From Vespula vulgaris (lineage: Eukaryota > Arthropoda > Insecta > Hymenoptera > Vespidae), in the NCBI RefSeq assembly GCF_905475345.1, contig NC_066588.1, positions 9,137,001-9,201,000 on the forward strand: DNA of 64,000 bases, in the 5' to 3' direction. Positions 52,770 to 64,000 of the stretch are shown here, piece after piece. Positions within the stretch are counted from its first letter, which is position 1, and the number at the start of each line of letters is the position of its first letter. The translations under genes were made by a program, and so were the position numbers. The notes beneath the pieces were generated by a model. It did not search any database and had not been told where the DNA came from. It was given only the letters and a program-made list of their open reading frames with translations.

Positions 52770-55650
52770 ATAGAAGAAATGTCCAAATTTTATTCAGTTA
52801 TATCAATCCAAGCTAAAAAGTTGCCATTTCTGAATACGCTCGTAGATTTGCTGAAGCCAATAATGAGGGGGAAATGAAAAATAATATTGATAACAGCAAA
52901 GATTGTATCAACGATGAAAACTATCCTTGGAAATTATATTTTAAAGTTTGAACAATCTCATACGATATTATGAGCCGAATGTTGAACGAACGTACTTATA
53001 AGGCTACAGTACATTCTAGTATTATTCCAGAATATATTCCAGAAATATTCATAGAATGTTGTATTAACAGCTATTTGTTTCTTCGCTTCCGAGATATCTG
53101 TGCTTCACAGGGAACTTGATGTAGATGAACACATCATCATATAGATTCTACATTACTTATAGAGATAGGTAAAACAAATGACAAATGTATGTTTCAATGT
53201 AGACAAATGGCTGCGGTACCATGAGTTTTATCAAAGTTTTAACAAAGCTTTAAAATATTTTATAATATTAGTTAGATGTACCTGGACCATTGTGTAACGT
53301 CGATGCAACCTGTAATTCTAGTGGTAACACGATAGAACACTCTTATATAACTATGCGCAGTGGATTATGCGATTATACGATCGTCGGTGGATCAAACATG
53401 TGCTTCCATCCAGTAGTTTTTTTACCGTTTACTCGTTACGTACTGCTTCCATCATGTTCTTCGGAAGATTTCTTTTTTTCATTTAACTATCGTGGTAACG
53501 TTAATTTAAAAAATCAGATATCTCTGACAGAGATGTTAAACTGAGACCATTGCTGCAAGGTTTAGAAGATGCACTGTTACACAAACTGTATGCTCTTCTA
53601 TAGCATTATACAAAAAGCAAAAATTGTTACGGAAATCCGTGCTGCGATTATTCATGCGAAAACGATTTCTGATGGTTATAATAGTGAAGGAATAAAGTTC
53701 TCATTGATCGAAGAGTACCCTTTCAAGGAATTCTACAAATAATGCCTTACATTCCCTAGATCGAAGCATATAATACTGTAATGAAATTCAGGTATCGCGA
53801 AGAATGAAGTTTCATAAATCGAATTTTCACTAAATTGAGAGTAAATCCACTAAATCCGATTGTATCAAGTCAAACTTGGGACATATCAAACCAACCAGAT
53901 TCTTCTATTGCAAAGATAAACAATGTTTTCAGTTTAATATTGAATAAATATAGGCCTACACAGGAATTATTGATATATATAAGCGATAAAGCCATTATTC
54001 CACTAAATATTGATATTAACAGGTCACGTAAATACGCGAAAGCTATCGTAGATAGACGAATCGAAATAATTGCATAGTCAGTTCCGTGAGATGTAAACGT
54101 ATAGCCATAAACGAATGCTGATGTTTTACTTAAACTGATGCCTAATCCAAAAACAGAAATTAACAATGGATTGCCAGATAATAATTTACTTAGATTCGTA
54201 ACTGCTTTTTTACTTATTGAAGTAGTAGAAATGCGTATGCAAAAAGAATTAACTGTTACGAAATGGAAAAAGAATTGGGTAACGTTCATGGATAACGTGA
54301 TGCAAATGATAATCATAGATTTAGAAACTACAGATCTTTGAGCCGACTGGAATTTGAAAATAGTTCATGTATACTAAAGCTCATCAACCATATGTGCTGT
54401 GTTAGATAATTAATCAAAAATATAAATACAAAATAATTATCAATGGAATGTGAAATGATATATGAAAATAATATTATTAGGAATTCGTTAGTGTTCCTTT
54501 CCGTCGATTACTTTTAATCCTATTTTTTTTGTCAGATTTACGTGAACGTATCTTCAAAATCAATGATGCACTGGTAGCGAATGGTTTGGAAATGTACAAA
54601 GTTGTATCTATTGTGATTTCTCGAAAACGACATTTCTGTCATCTAATTACCAATCAATACCAATAAAGGAAAATTTTTAGAAACTAGAAATTTCTACTTA
54701 TCTGCAAATAATCAATGAAGCTACAGAACCTCATGAAGGGTATCTCATTTCATGGTGCAATGTTGGATTCAATTATGAATAGAAATGAAGTCAAAAATGA
54801 AATTTAATTAATATTCGACAAAATCGTTAATGAGAATGCGATGAAATCGGTAATGAGGACAGTCTTCGATAAATATCAAATAGTCGCAGCACTTAGATTC
54901 GTAGTGGCAGAAAAACGTATGGGAAAAATAAGTCGACATTTTTTGTTTTCTCGTATTTTACTTATGTTAATATATTTTATGTGTTTAAATATTTTATTAT
55001 TCGTGGAATATTGTTCTGTTTTAACAATATATATAATAATCTGCATTACGTTTTAACCATCATAGGTACACATAATGATCTGCTAAGAAAATGAACCACT
55101 AAATACATCCATTTTGTCTTAATCTTATCATACATGTTTCCCAAACAAAAGTTATGAAGTTTTTGATGGATTGGGTGGTTTTGACATGGAATTAGTCGAT
55201 ATGATGATTCTAAGGAATGCTCAAAATATTTCCCTTACTTTGCTAAATGTCGCAGAATATGGTTCCATATATAAGAATCGAATTATGGCAATCATGCAGC
55301 GAGAGTCTCAAGAACCTGGTTTGTTTTTATGCGTCTAAACCAGATGTCTGCGAACTTATTCTGAAAACAGCGACAAGCATATAAAAATTCAATGATATAT
55401 TCAATCTCCCGGTTTACTTGAAGGACAGTATTTATAGTAACCAAAAACCATAGATTTCTGTGGAGTCTTTCAAACGAAAAGCACCGGCCACAAAATATTT
55501 GGACGAGGAGACTAGAAATATATGTCTACATTTTGGTCGCTTCGTAGTTTTCTCTTTAGTCTCTTACACAAGAGGGAATGTCGGATAAACGAATAACGAT
55601 ATGGCTAATCCCATTATGGAAGCATATGTGAAAAAATATTACTATCGCCA
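52770..55650 (+). pseudogene. FASN: G: heavily decayed FASN relic (KS fragments, DH end, ER end, KR)
   Basis: Relics: exon 1 about 52790-52940, exon 2 52945-53115 (short), exon 3 53200-53450 (active site reads ATCNSS, Cys still present), exon 4 53530-53870, exon 5 53985-54235. This joins directly to exon 11 (MDNVMQM region, about 54240-54400). An exon 12 start follows at 54536-54660, fused to an ER end at 54665-54935, then KR at 55066-55640. KR is cut at the same point as in copy C. There are many stops and indels and none of the catalytic modules is complete. This is among the oldest copies judging by divergence. Confidence 0.75.
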
Positions 55651-56417
55651 CTAATGGCGTTTAATCCGATTCCATATAGACAGTTAAATAAACTGAAGGA
55701 TACTTATTTATGAGAACATCGTACTTATAAAGAATATACGAAGATCTATGTACTGGCATACATTCAATAATTTCAAACTGATTAAAAACAATAAACTCTT
55801 AATATATAAAACCGTCAGAAAATCCATCTGATTATACGGCTTGCAAATCTGTAGCATGGCGATCAAATCCATCATAAAGAAAATTGAAATGCTATAATCT
55901 ATTTTTTGCGTAATATTCTATATGTATATTGATTTATTAGAAATGATAATATTAAGAAGGTTATACAATTTCCATCAGGTTAATAAGAACTTATAAATCT
56001 TTTATAGCAACGTCAAATTAGAATCAATAACCATATAAACTATCTTGACAAAAATTGCGAGCCACATCTGCCTAGAATATTACAGAGAAAGCAGCATTTA
56101 GATATACTCGGAATCAATTTCTAATACATCCCATACGCATAGAAAAGTTGCAACAGTACTATAGTTACATAGGAATTTTCGGTATCTGTATTGAGATTTG
56201 CACGATATTATATTCACCTCTACAAATGGTGCAAGTAATTTTGTTTAAAAATTGAATACACAAATAAAGGAATAAAGAAATAAAATAAAACTCCTTTTCA
56301 TTGTATCCTTTGCACCCGTCATTCTTGCTATGTGACATCTTCTGTACTCTTTGTACTTACGTATTTTCAAGATTTATTCCTCTTTCAGATCACACATATT
56401 ATTATCTACAATTTCCG
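55651..56417. repeat. Flank downstream of truncated KR, member 2
   Basis: Aligns to 21401-22190 after copy C. AT-rich; no coding sequence is supported. Confidence 0.55.
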
Positions 56418-56690
56418 TAACACCGATAACGATCACGATAACAATAACGATAACGATAACGATAACAATAACAAAAATAATTGAAATGATAAGAACAATA
56501 ATCTTAACAATGACAACAACGATAACAAGAATTATAATAACAATAGTAATACGAAAAATTATTATTATAATTATAATTATTATTATTAATATTATTATTA
56601 ATATATTATATATTAATGTATATAATAATAATAATAATAATAATAATTATTATTATTATTATTATTATAATTATAATAGTAATAAAATAA
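56418..56690. repeat. Simple-sequence block with (GATAAC)n and a (TAA)n/(TTA)n palindrome
   Basis: CGATAA/CAATAA units give way to AT trinucleotide runs. About 56622-56668 is a run of TAA followed directly by a run of TTA, which could extrude as a hairpin. It sits in the same place in the unit as the blocks at 22.2 and 34.3 kb. Confidence 0.75.
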
Positions 56691-57259
56691 TAAAACGTAA
56701 CAGTCAATACACATTTTTTGCATTTGATATTTTACTAATCACTGCTACTTCCTTAGAAACATACACAAATTTATGAAATGTTAAAAACAATTTTTTGTGC
56801 AAAAGAAATTCACACTTACTTTCTGTAACAATGACTCGGATATAATTTATGATGCGAAAGTTTCTAGATAAAACGGTGTATACATATTGTACAATATACA
56901 TGTAAGAATTTATAATGAAGAAATTTATAATGAAGGATTACGCAATATCTATCGTATTATTTAACTTGACTTCTTTGTCATTGAATTGTGTTAATTCATT
57001 ACGTAACTTTAATATAAGTACAAGCAGTTCAACGTTTAGTGTGATATGTATTCACATCCATTAGAATGATCTAGCATAGTCTTATCTATACACGATAGGT
57101 TGTGCTATAACGAATATTGTCCACTGATATATATCCTTGCTATAAAAAATAGATGTATCGCTAACGCTTTTAATAATTATGAAGAAGTAGGATTAGTTTG
57201 GTTTCAGTTCAAATTTCTATAATTATATCGCGCAAAGAAATGAGAAAAAAGAAGAGATC
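56691..57259. repeat. Spacer and promoter relic upstream of orphan exon 1, member 3
   Basis: Aligns to 34506-35117 and, less closely, 22590-23100. TATAAAAAA near 57139 corresponds to the orphan promoter TATA box. No coding sequence is seen. Confidence 0.5.
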
Positions 57260-57440
57260 ATGAATAAGTACAAATAAGAAAACGAATCGTATATATTTTT
57301 CAGAAATGTGAATCCAGAATCTAGCGAAGAAGATGCTATTTCTGGATTAATTGCTTATTTTCCGAGATACAAAAATGCGGAGAGATTAAAAGATAATTTT
57401 TTTAATCGCAAGGACCATATCACCGATTAAAATTTGTGTT
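57260..57440 (+). pseudogene. FASN: Orphan FASN exon 1, member 3
   Basis: Begins ATGAATAAGTAC and hits a TAA at codon 6. The rest still aligns to the orphan exon at 23103-23282 and more closely to 35118-35310. No exon 2 follows. Confidence 0.6.
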
Positions 57441-58224
57441 AAAGACAAAGCTTCAAAAATGCTTGTTCATACGATTTATTTTATTTAATGAAATAAACTA
57501 ATAGTCGCCAAGTTTCGCTCTTATATTATCTATTTTCAGAATTCATTATTTCATTTACTCTTACTGTTTATTAGCACATTATATAATATTTTTAATCTTA
57601 CTCATAACTCCTACTGACTTTCCATTATAAAATATTTTACATATTCCGATCAAACGTGAAATTTTTCATTAGATAATATTCTTTCATTGTTGACGGGCTG
57701 CGCCATTCTCATAAGAATTCGTAATTTAATATGCCGATATGATATCTTATGACATAAACCAGAAATGAAAATGATGAATTAAAATGAAGAAACCTGCCCT
57801 TTCCATCTTTTTCTACTTACAACTTGATTTTACTGTTACTTAGCAGAATGTCATATACAATATACAAACTTTCAGAAAAAAATGTTACATACGCTGAGTA
57901 AGATGTAAACTTAATATTTTCAATTAAAAAATATCTATCTTATCACGACGGACTTTTTTGCTATTGAATAATACCGTCGTAATACCTAATTAGAATAGGT
58001 TACGAGAAAGTTCAAGTGCCAAATGGATTCATTTTCATTTGAATAAATTTAAAATACAGAATGCAGAAAGAATGCAATGTTGCGTCAGATAATGAATTCT
58101 TTGAGAAAGCATATTACATTGTTATAAAAGTAAATTCATCGTCGACGATTTCCATCATAGTAAAAGCTATGAGAAATTCTGCATTCAATTCTAATTTCTA
58201 CATAATATTTTGTGTGGAAAACTG
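57441..58224. repeat. Spacer and promoter relic upstream of copy I
   Basis: Aligns closely to 35311-36084. TATAAAAG near 58121 is followed by a drifted initiator. No coding sequence is seen. Confidence 0.5.
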
Positions 58225-59822
58225 AGAAACATTAAAGTATGAAGGATATGAAAAGACAACAAAATCATACGTTTTTTTCCAATATACCAATGCAAAACAT
58301 GGAGAAAAAGTTGTTCTTTCCAGATTCGCTGATTTCCGGAATCAAACAATTTGATGCAATTAAAAAGTAGTCCTTTAAACTGCAAACATTGTATCACCGA
58401 AGACAAACTAAATTAGACCTGAAAATTAGATACCAATTATACATATTTTATTTGACGAAGTAAACTAGCTAACATTAACATTTATCTAGTATTAGATTTT
58501 TTAAGAATATCTGGAAATTTGATAATGACAAAGTGAACAAAATTCAGAAATCCCATGCAATACTTTTATAATATTAAACGAGCTTATATCATGGATGTTA
58601 CGTGTAGAATCATGCTCGAATATAATTATGCAACTACAGTAGATGCTAGCTTTAATACAGAAGATATTCGTGGAACAAGCATAGGTGAATACATAATTAT
58701 GTATTTTATATCGATACGGGGACATCTTTGCTTTGTGGTTACTTTCAGGTACGTGATATGGTCAATATATAGAATATCGATTACTTATCACATCATTATT
58801 AATCAACTGGTATGAATAAAATTATTTTTTTCAGACATTTACCAAATTTTTGTTAATTCTTCTCCTGAACTGAACTTGATAGTTGCAGTTCAGAAAATGC
58901 AGCAACAGTACCGTGTGTATATTGCACATGCATAGCTGCATTTTACATTAACGGAAGGATGCTAAAGAGTGAAAGAATCTTTAGCCATGCTGGTTATGGT
59001 GAAATTGTCCGAGTAACTACTAACGTAGTATCCCGTGAAGGCTGTGAAATATTCATTACGGTCGATAAACCATAAAAAAGTAAATTCATTAAAGAAACAT
59101 TTTCTAGTATCGAATAACATCACATTAAAAATTCTCGAGATACTAACATGAAAAAAAAGATTTTGCAACAAATCGTTGGTGCAGGTGTAGACCTTTCCCT
59201 AAATACTTTAGTAGAAGATAAACTGTAATTTTCTCTGCGTTGTTCATCTATAAATGACGATTTTTAGAAATTAGAAACTTCCGTTTTGCGGCAAATAATC
59301 AATAGAGCATCGTATCTTTATGAAGACTGTCAGTTTTCATGGTGTAATGTTAGTTGGAACTATGAACACAAATGACAATGCAAAAATCGAAATTTATTTA
59401 ACATTCAACCAACTCATTAAAGAGAATACGACCAAATCGATAATTAGGATAGTCTTTGGTAAACATCAAGTAGTGGCAGCACTTAGATTCATACTTGCAA
59501 GAAACCCTATTGAAAAAATATGTTAACATTTGTTGTTTTTTCGTATTTTACTTATTTTATTTTATTTTATTTTATCTCTTTAAATATGTTATTAATAGTG
59601 GAATATGTTTTTATTTTAACAATATAAATTTTGACCTGCAATCCACCTTAAACGACGTAGGAATTCATAAACGCCCGCAAAGAGAATAATCCACTAAATA
59701 CACGCATTCTGGCTGAACCTTCTTAGACTTGTATTTCAAACAAAGTTACACACTTCTTGTTAGTTTGGGAGTAGTTGTTTTGTAACTAATCGTTTGATTG
59801 ATTATATCAAATACTCAGAATA
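58225..59822 (+). pseudogene. FASN: I: short truncated FASN pseudogene (KS exons 1-2, ER, KR start)
   Basis: Relics: exon 1 about 58240-58430, exon 2 about 58520-58750. Intron 2 is then joined to the very end of exon 12 (about 58785-58815, the YHxIINQL segment). ER follows at about 58870-59520 and the KR start at 59655-59822. The ER loop is decayed (GYGEIVR) and has stops. Breakpoint positions differ from those of E, but the parts retained are similar, and it occupies the same place ahead of a full-length copy. Confidence 0.8.
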
Positions 59823-60001
59823 GTCGACGGAATAGTACGGAAAAAATAATGTCGACGGAATAACTTACTACAATAGAATAACAGGAAGTTCAAGAGTTAA
59901 ATGTATTCATTCATCAATTCAATACGTTAAAAACATAAAGTAAAGAAAAAATGCAATATTGCGTCAGAAATTCAAATCATTGACGAAGGATATTACATTG
60001 T
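59823..60001. other. 5' flank of copy H
   Basis: Aligns to about 40005-40171 upstream of copy F. It joins the broken KR of copy I at about 59823 beside a duplicated GTCGACGGAATA motif. Non-coding. Confidence 0.55.
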
Positions 60002-60032
60002 TATAAAAGTGGATTCATCGTCGATTTCAGTC
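60002..60032 (+). promoter_or_regulatory. Core promoter of FASN copy H
   Basis: TATAAAAG at 60002-60009 and initiator TCAGTC at 60027-60032. A 3-nt deletion relative to copy F shortens the TATA-to-start distance from 30 to 27 nt. The ATG follows at 60118. Confidence 0.6.
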
Positions 60033-60117
60033 ATAGTAAAAACTTATATATTCCTTCAATATAGATCTGATTACTACATTACATTTCGCGGTGAAAATCG
60101 ATATATAACGAAATACC

Positions 60118-63100
60118 ATGACAGGATATGAAGATACCAAAATATCGTACAAATGCCTGCCATATGCTAATCCAGAACCAGGCGAAGAAGTTGTTATTTC
60201 TGGAATCGCGGGTAGATTTCCAGAATCCCAAACTGTGAAGGAATTTAAAAATAATATTTTTAACTACAAAGATTGTATCACCGAAAACGCATTCGCATGG
60301 ACCTCAGGTATCAATTTCCGAATATACTAATTTCATTTACCAGAGTAAGCTATTTAACGTTAACGTTTTCCTATCGTTATGGTTTATAATGTAATTCAGA
60401 CATTCCAAAGCATTTCGGCAAAATTCAAAATATTGAAAAATTCGATGCGTCCTTTTTTGGAATACATTTTAAGCAAGCTCATACAATGGATCCTATGAGC
60501 AGAATGATGTTGGAACATACTTACGAAGCTATAATAGATGCTGGGATTAATCCAGAAGATCTTCGGGGAACAAGGACAGGTGTATTCCTAAATTCATGTT
60601 TCTCCGATTCCGAAGCAATTTTGCTTCACAACATACTTCAGGTACTTCAAAAGAAAAAACGATGAGGGTATAGATTATCGATCGCTTATATGGATGTATA
60701 AAATAAAGGATATGTCTCTTTCAAAATAGGAAAGTGTTTCTGGTGTCACGAGCTGTTGCAGAAGTATGATGGCTCAACATATTTCATATTGGTTGGGTGT
60801 AACAGGTCCATCATATAACGTTGATACAGCGTGTAGTTCTACTGTTTATGCAGCAGAACACGCATATAGGGCTATACGTAGTGGAGAATGCGATTATGCA
60901 ATTATTTGTGGATCGAATCTTTGCCTCCATCCAAACGCGTCCAAACAATTTCACCGTTTAGGTTCAGATTGTTCCGAATTGTTCAGAAGATTTTTCTTTT
61001 CTTATCGAATTAACATGGCAATATTAATTCTTAAACTTTGATATCTCCGACAGGGGCGTTGAACCAAGATGGTCGCTGCAAAGTTTTCGACGAAGGTGCA
61101 AATGGTTACACGCGTAGTGAATGTGTCTCTGTAGCATTTTTGCAAAAAGCAAAAACTGCTAAGAGAATCTATGCTACGATTGTTCATGCAAAAACGAATT
61201 GTGATGGTTACAAAAGAGAAGGAATAACATTTCCATCTAGTGAGATACAATGTGTTCTTCTCAAAAAATTCTACGAAGAATGCGGTATATCACCAGCTTG
61301 TATTCCTTACGTAGAAGCTCACGGTACCGGAACGAGAGTCGGAGATCCTGAAGAACTAAATTCCATAGATCAGATATTCACTAAAGATAGAACTAATCCT
61401 CTTAAAGTTGGTTCCGTAAAATCGAACATCGGGCATACTGAAGGAGTTAGTGGAATTTGTTCCATTATTAAGGTAAACATCTTTCGAAACATAAAGCGTC
61501 ACAAATATTCACTTATTTCATTATTTTCGATGTTTTATTAAATTATTTAGAACCTATATCTTTACTTCCAATATATTCAGTTTATTATTTATATAATAAA
61601 CTTTGTGTTTATATAGAATGTTTGCGTATCGTTTATATGCTTCTTTAAATATAAATGTAAATGAAAACACGCTTTCTTAATTATATAAATTCATATTTTA
61701 TTTATATATGTCTTTTAGGCGATATTATCGATGGAATCTGGCATAATACCGCCAAATATTAACTTCAATGAACCACGAAAAGATGCGAAAGGCCTTATAG
61801 AAGGACGAATCGATGTTGTTGCACAACATACTCCCTTAGATGGTGAATACATAGCCGTTAATTCTTTTGGCTTCGGTGGTGCTAATGCTCACGTTTTACT
61901 CAAGTCGAATCCGAAAATAAAGATCGACAAAGGATTACCAGATGATGATTTGCCTAGACTCGTAGCTGTGTCAGGACGTACCACAAAAGCAGTAGAAACT
62001 ATATTAAATGAAGTATGTAAAAAAAAAATCAACGTACTATTTAATAGGAGGTATAAAGATATAACTAGTTAAATTGTGCAAGTAATATTCAAACTTACTT
62101 TTCCATAGATCGATAAACGATCGACAGAAATTGAATTTATTCGCCTTCTTCACGATATTCATTATAAAGCAATACCAGGTCACTTATATCGAGGATACAT
62201 CATAACTGATATTCAACATCCTGACACGAAAGTAAGGGAGATTGAGTATTCTTCTGGTACGCAGAAACCAATATGTTTCGTCTTCCCTGGAATAGATTCT
62301 CAATGGTCCGGAATATGTATGAAAACAATTATTCGAATATTTGTTTCTTAACTTTCAAATCTATAGAAATAATTAATATTACAATGATTAATTGTATTAT
62401 GTGGTATCTAAAAATTCCTAGGTGAAGCATTGATGAAATTTCCAACATTTGCTAAAGCAATAGAGAAATGCGATGCTGTGTTAAAACCACGTAAACTTCA
62501 TATTTATGAGATTTTAACTAGGACAGATATTAGCATATTAGACAATATCGTGTACTCATTCGTCCGTATAACAGCGGTTCAGGTACTGTTGACTAATATT
62601 TAAATACTTGTGATGTCTGCATTCATTGGGCAACATGAGGTAACGGTGAAAAATGTGAACAGATCGGCTTGGTAGACCTTCTAACTTCAGTAGGAATACT
62701 ACCGGACTACATAATTGGATATTCTGTGGGTGAACTTGGTTGTGCATATGCAGACGGAATTTTGACACTGGAGGAAACGATATTGGCAGCGTATTCGCTA
62801 GGAATATCCGTGATAGAAGCAAAAATACCTCAATATTCTGTGGCCGTAGTAGGGCTTGGTTATAAAAATTTAATGAATTTATGTCCTAATGATATCGACG
62901 TCGTGTGTCACAATGGACCCGACAGTTCAACAATTATCGGATCAGCTGAATCATTAAAAGCATTTGTGGAAAAGCTACAGGTTCGTCTTATACCAGAGAT
63001 AACCCAACAAATAATAAAAATTGCTTGGATTGATTTGTTTATGAAAAAACATGTAATATTTATACGTTTAACAGGCAAACGAAATATGGGCAAATGCGTT

Positions 63101-64000
63101 ATCTGAGAAAAGAATACCATATCACAGCCGTTATATCGCTACAGCCAAGAGCAAACTTCTGACAAATTTGAAACAAGTGATACCTGTAGCAAAGCCTCGA
63201 AGTTATAAGTGGTTGAGTACATCTGTACCACAGAGCGAATGGTCAACTACAAGTGCACAATTCTCATCGGCCGAGTATCTTACTAATAATTTGTTGAAAC
63301 CTGTACTATTTGCAGAAACGTTGAATTTAATTCCTAACAATGCCGTTACCATTGAAATTACGCCAGACAGCCAAGTACATGAAATTTTTAGCAAATCATT
63401 GCAAAAAACGGTTATGAATATTGCATTAACTCAGAAAGATCACAAAGATAACGTAAAAGTTTTCCTAGAAGGATTAGGGAAACTGTATAATGTCGGTTCA
63501 CAGCTTGATCTTGCTAAACTATACCCACCTGTGGAATATCCTGTATGTCGAGGCACTCCAATGATATCACCTCTTATTAGGTAAGATTTACATGAATTTA
63601 AATCACAAGAAGGGTCCATAATTTTAAAATTTGTTGAAATTAGTGCAAATATTCATTATTATATTATGTATAGGTGGGAACATAGCAATAGCTGGTTCAC
63701 AGTGAATTACAATAACCGGGAGAAACTTATTTCCCGAGAACAAATTATTACAGTAACGTACACCACTGAAGAATTCAAGTACATAAAGGGTCATGTGATT
63801 GATGGCAGAAATTTGTATCCTGGAGCAGGATATTTATGCCTGGTGTGGGAAACATTGGGAAGGCTAATAGAAACGTTCTATACAGAAATGTTCGTCGTCA
63901 TGGAAAATATAAAATTTAATCGAGCCACAGCTATACCCAAAGAGGGCAAAGTGGAAATGGTTGTCATGATTCAGAAAGGTAAATGCTCCCTATCATATAT
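60118..64000 (+). CDS. FASN: Copy H: type I fatty acid synthase, 5' part (KS-MAT-DH), runs off the right edge
   Basis: Model: join(60118..60307, 60400..60641, 60730..60961, 61054..61472, 61719..62012, 62109..62316, 62422..62582, 62663..62980, 63075..63580, 63674..63978, continuing). All phases match copies B and F and no stop interrupts. KS has TACSST, EAHGTGT and NIGHTEG. MAT has GYSVGE, IPYHSRY and Leu (codon 62798-62800) instead of the malonyl-binding Arg. DH has HVIDGRNLYP. The exon 3 donor is a weak GTTCAG; an equivalent better donor is not apparent. DH half two, ER, KR, ACP and TE are expected beyond the window. The copy is near-identical to F over exons 4-7 and again over the end of exon 9. 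Confidence 0.85.

Noticed and set aside
1..64000. Bacterial polyketide synthase or horizontally acquired gene cluster
   Set aside because: Domain order, spliceosomal introns, TATA/initiator promoters and animal-type TE all indicate animal FASN.

Overview
The window is animal nuclear DNA, most likely from an insect. It is AT-rich, its genes are split by short introns of about 70-230 bp, and the core promoters have an arthropod-type TATA box plus initiator. The abundance of CpG in an AT-rich background suggests Hymenoptera (ant, bee or wasp), but that is inference. Every recognisable coding sequence lies on the + strand and belongs to one family: the multidomain type I fatty acid synthase (FASN; domain order KS-MAT-DH-psiME/psiKR-ER-KR-ACP-TE). 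I found no unrelated gene, tRNA, rRNA or autonomous transposon.

Three copies have an open, spliceable 19-exon model. Copy B (8818-17727) gives a 2383-residue protein. Copy F (40291-49846) gives 2389 residues if two chimeric TE exons are skipped. Copy H (60118 to beyond the right edge) is seen through the DH domain. Between them lie at least eight decayed copies: P1 (1-1462), P2 (2279-7890), C (18974-21400), D1 (24391-26115), D2 (26118-32855), E (36085-39530), G (52770-55650) and I (58225-59822). There are also orphan first exons at 23.1, 35.1 and 57.3 kb, and the tail of one near 1.47 kb.

The layout is a higher-order tandem repeat. A complete unit reads: 3'-fragment relic, AT-rich flank, simple-sequence satellite, orphan promoter plus exon 1, truncated FASN copy, full-length FASN copy, 3' flank. 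The truncated/full pairs are P2/B, D1/D2, E/F and I/H. Several deletion breakpoints are shared between units, so some truncations predate the unit duplications. Identity between copies is patchy, which suggests later gene conversion: F and H are near-identical over exons 4-7, but H exon 8 resembles D2.

The intact copies keep the KS, DH, KR, ACP and TE catalytic residues and the ER nucleotide-binding motif, as far as each is visible. All MAT domains keep the nucleophilic Ser and the His, but read GYSVGE instead of GHSxGE. They have also lost the Arg that binds the malonyl carboxylate (Arg606 in human FASN), which is Gln in B and P2 and Leu in D2, F and H. Together with the lineage expansion, this suggests synthases with altered acyl loading, perhaps for cuticular lipid or hydrocarbon precursors. 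That role is inference. Structural oddities include a perfect 279-bp triplication in the TE region of F, a 320-bp inverted duplication bounded by perfect 21-bp inverted repeats near 24 kb, a GC-AG intron in B, and a shifted acceptor in F.
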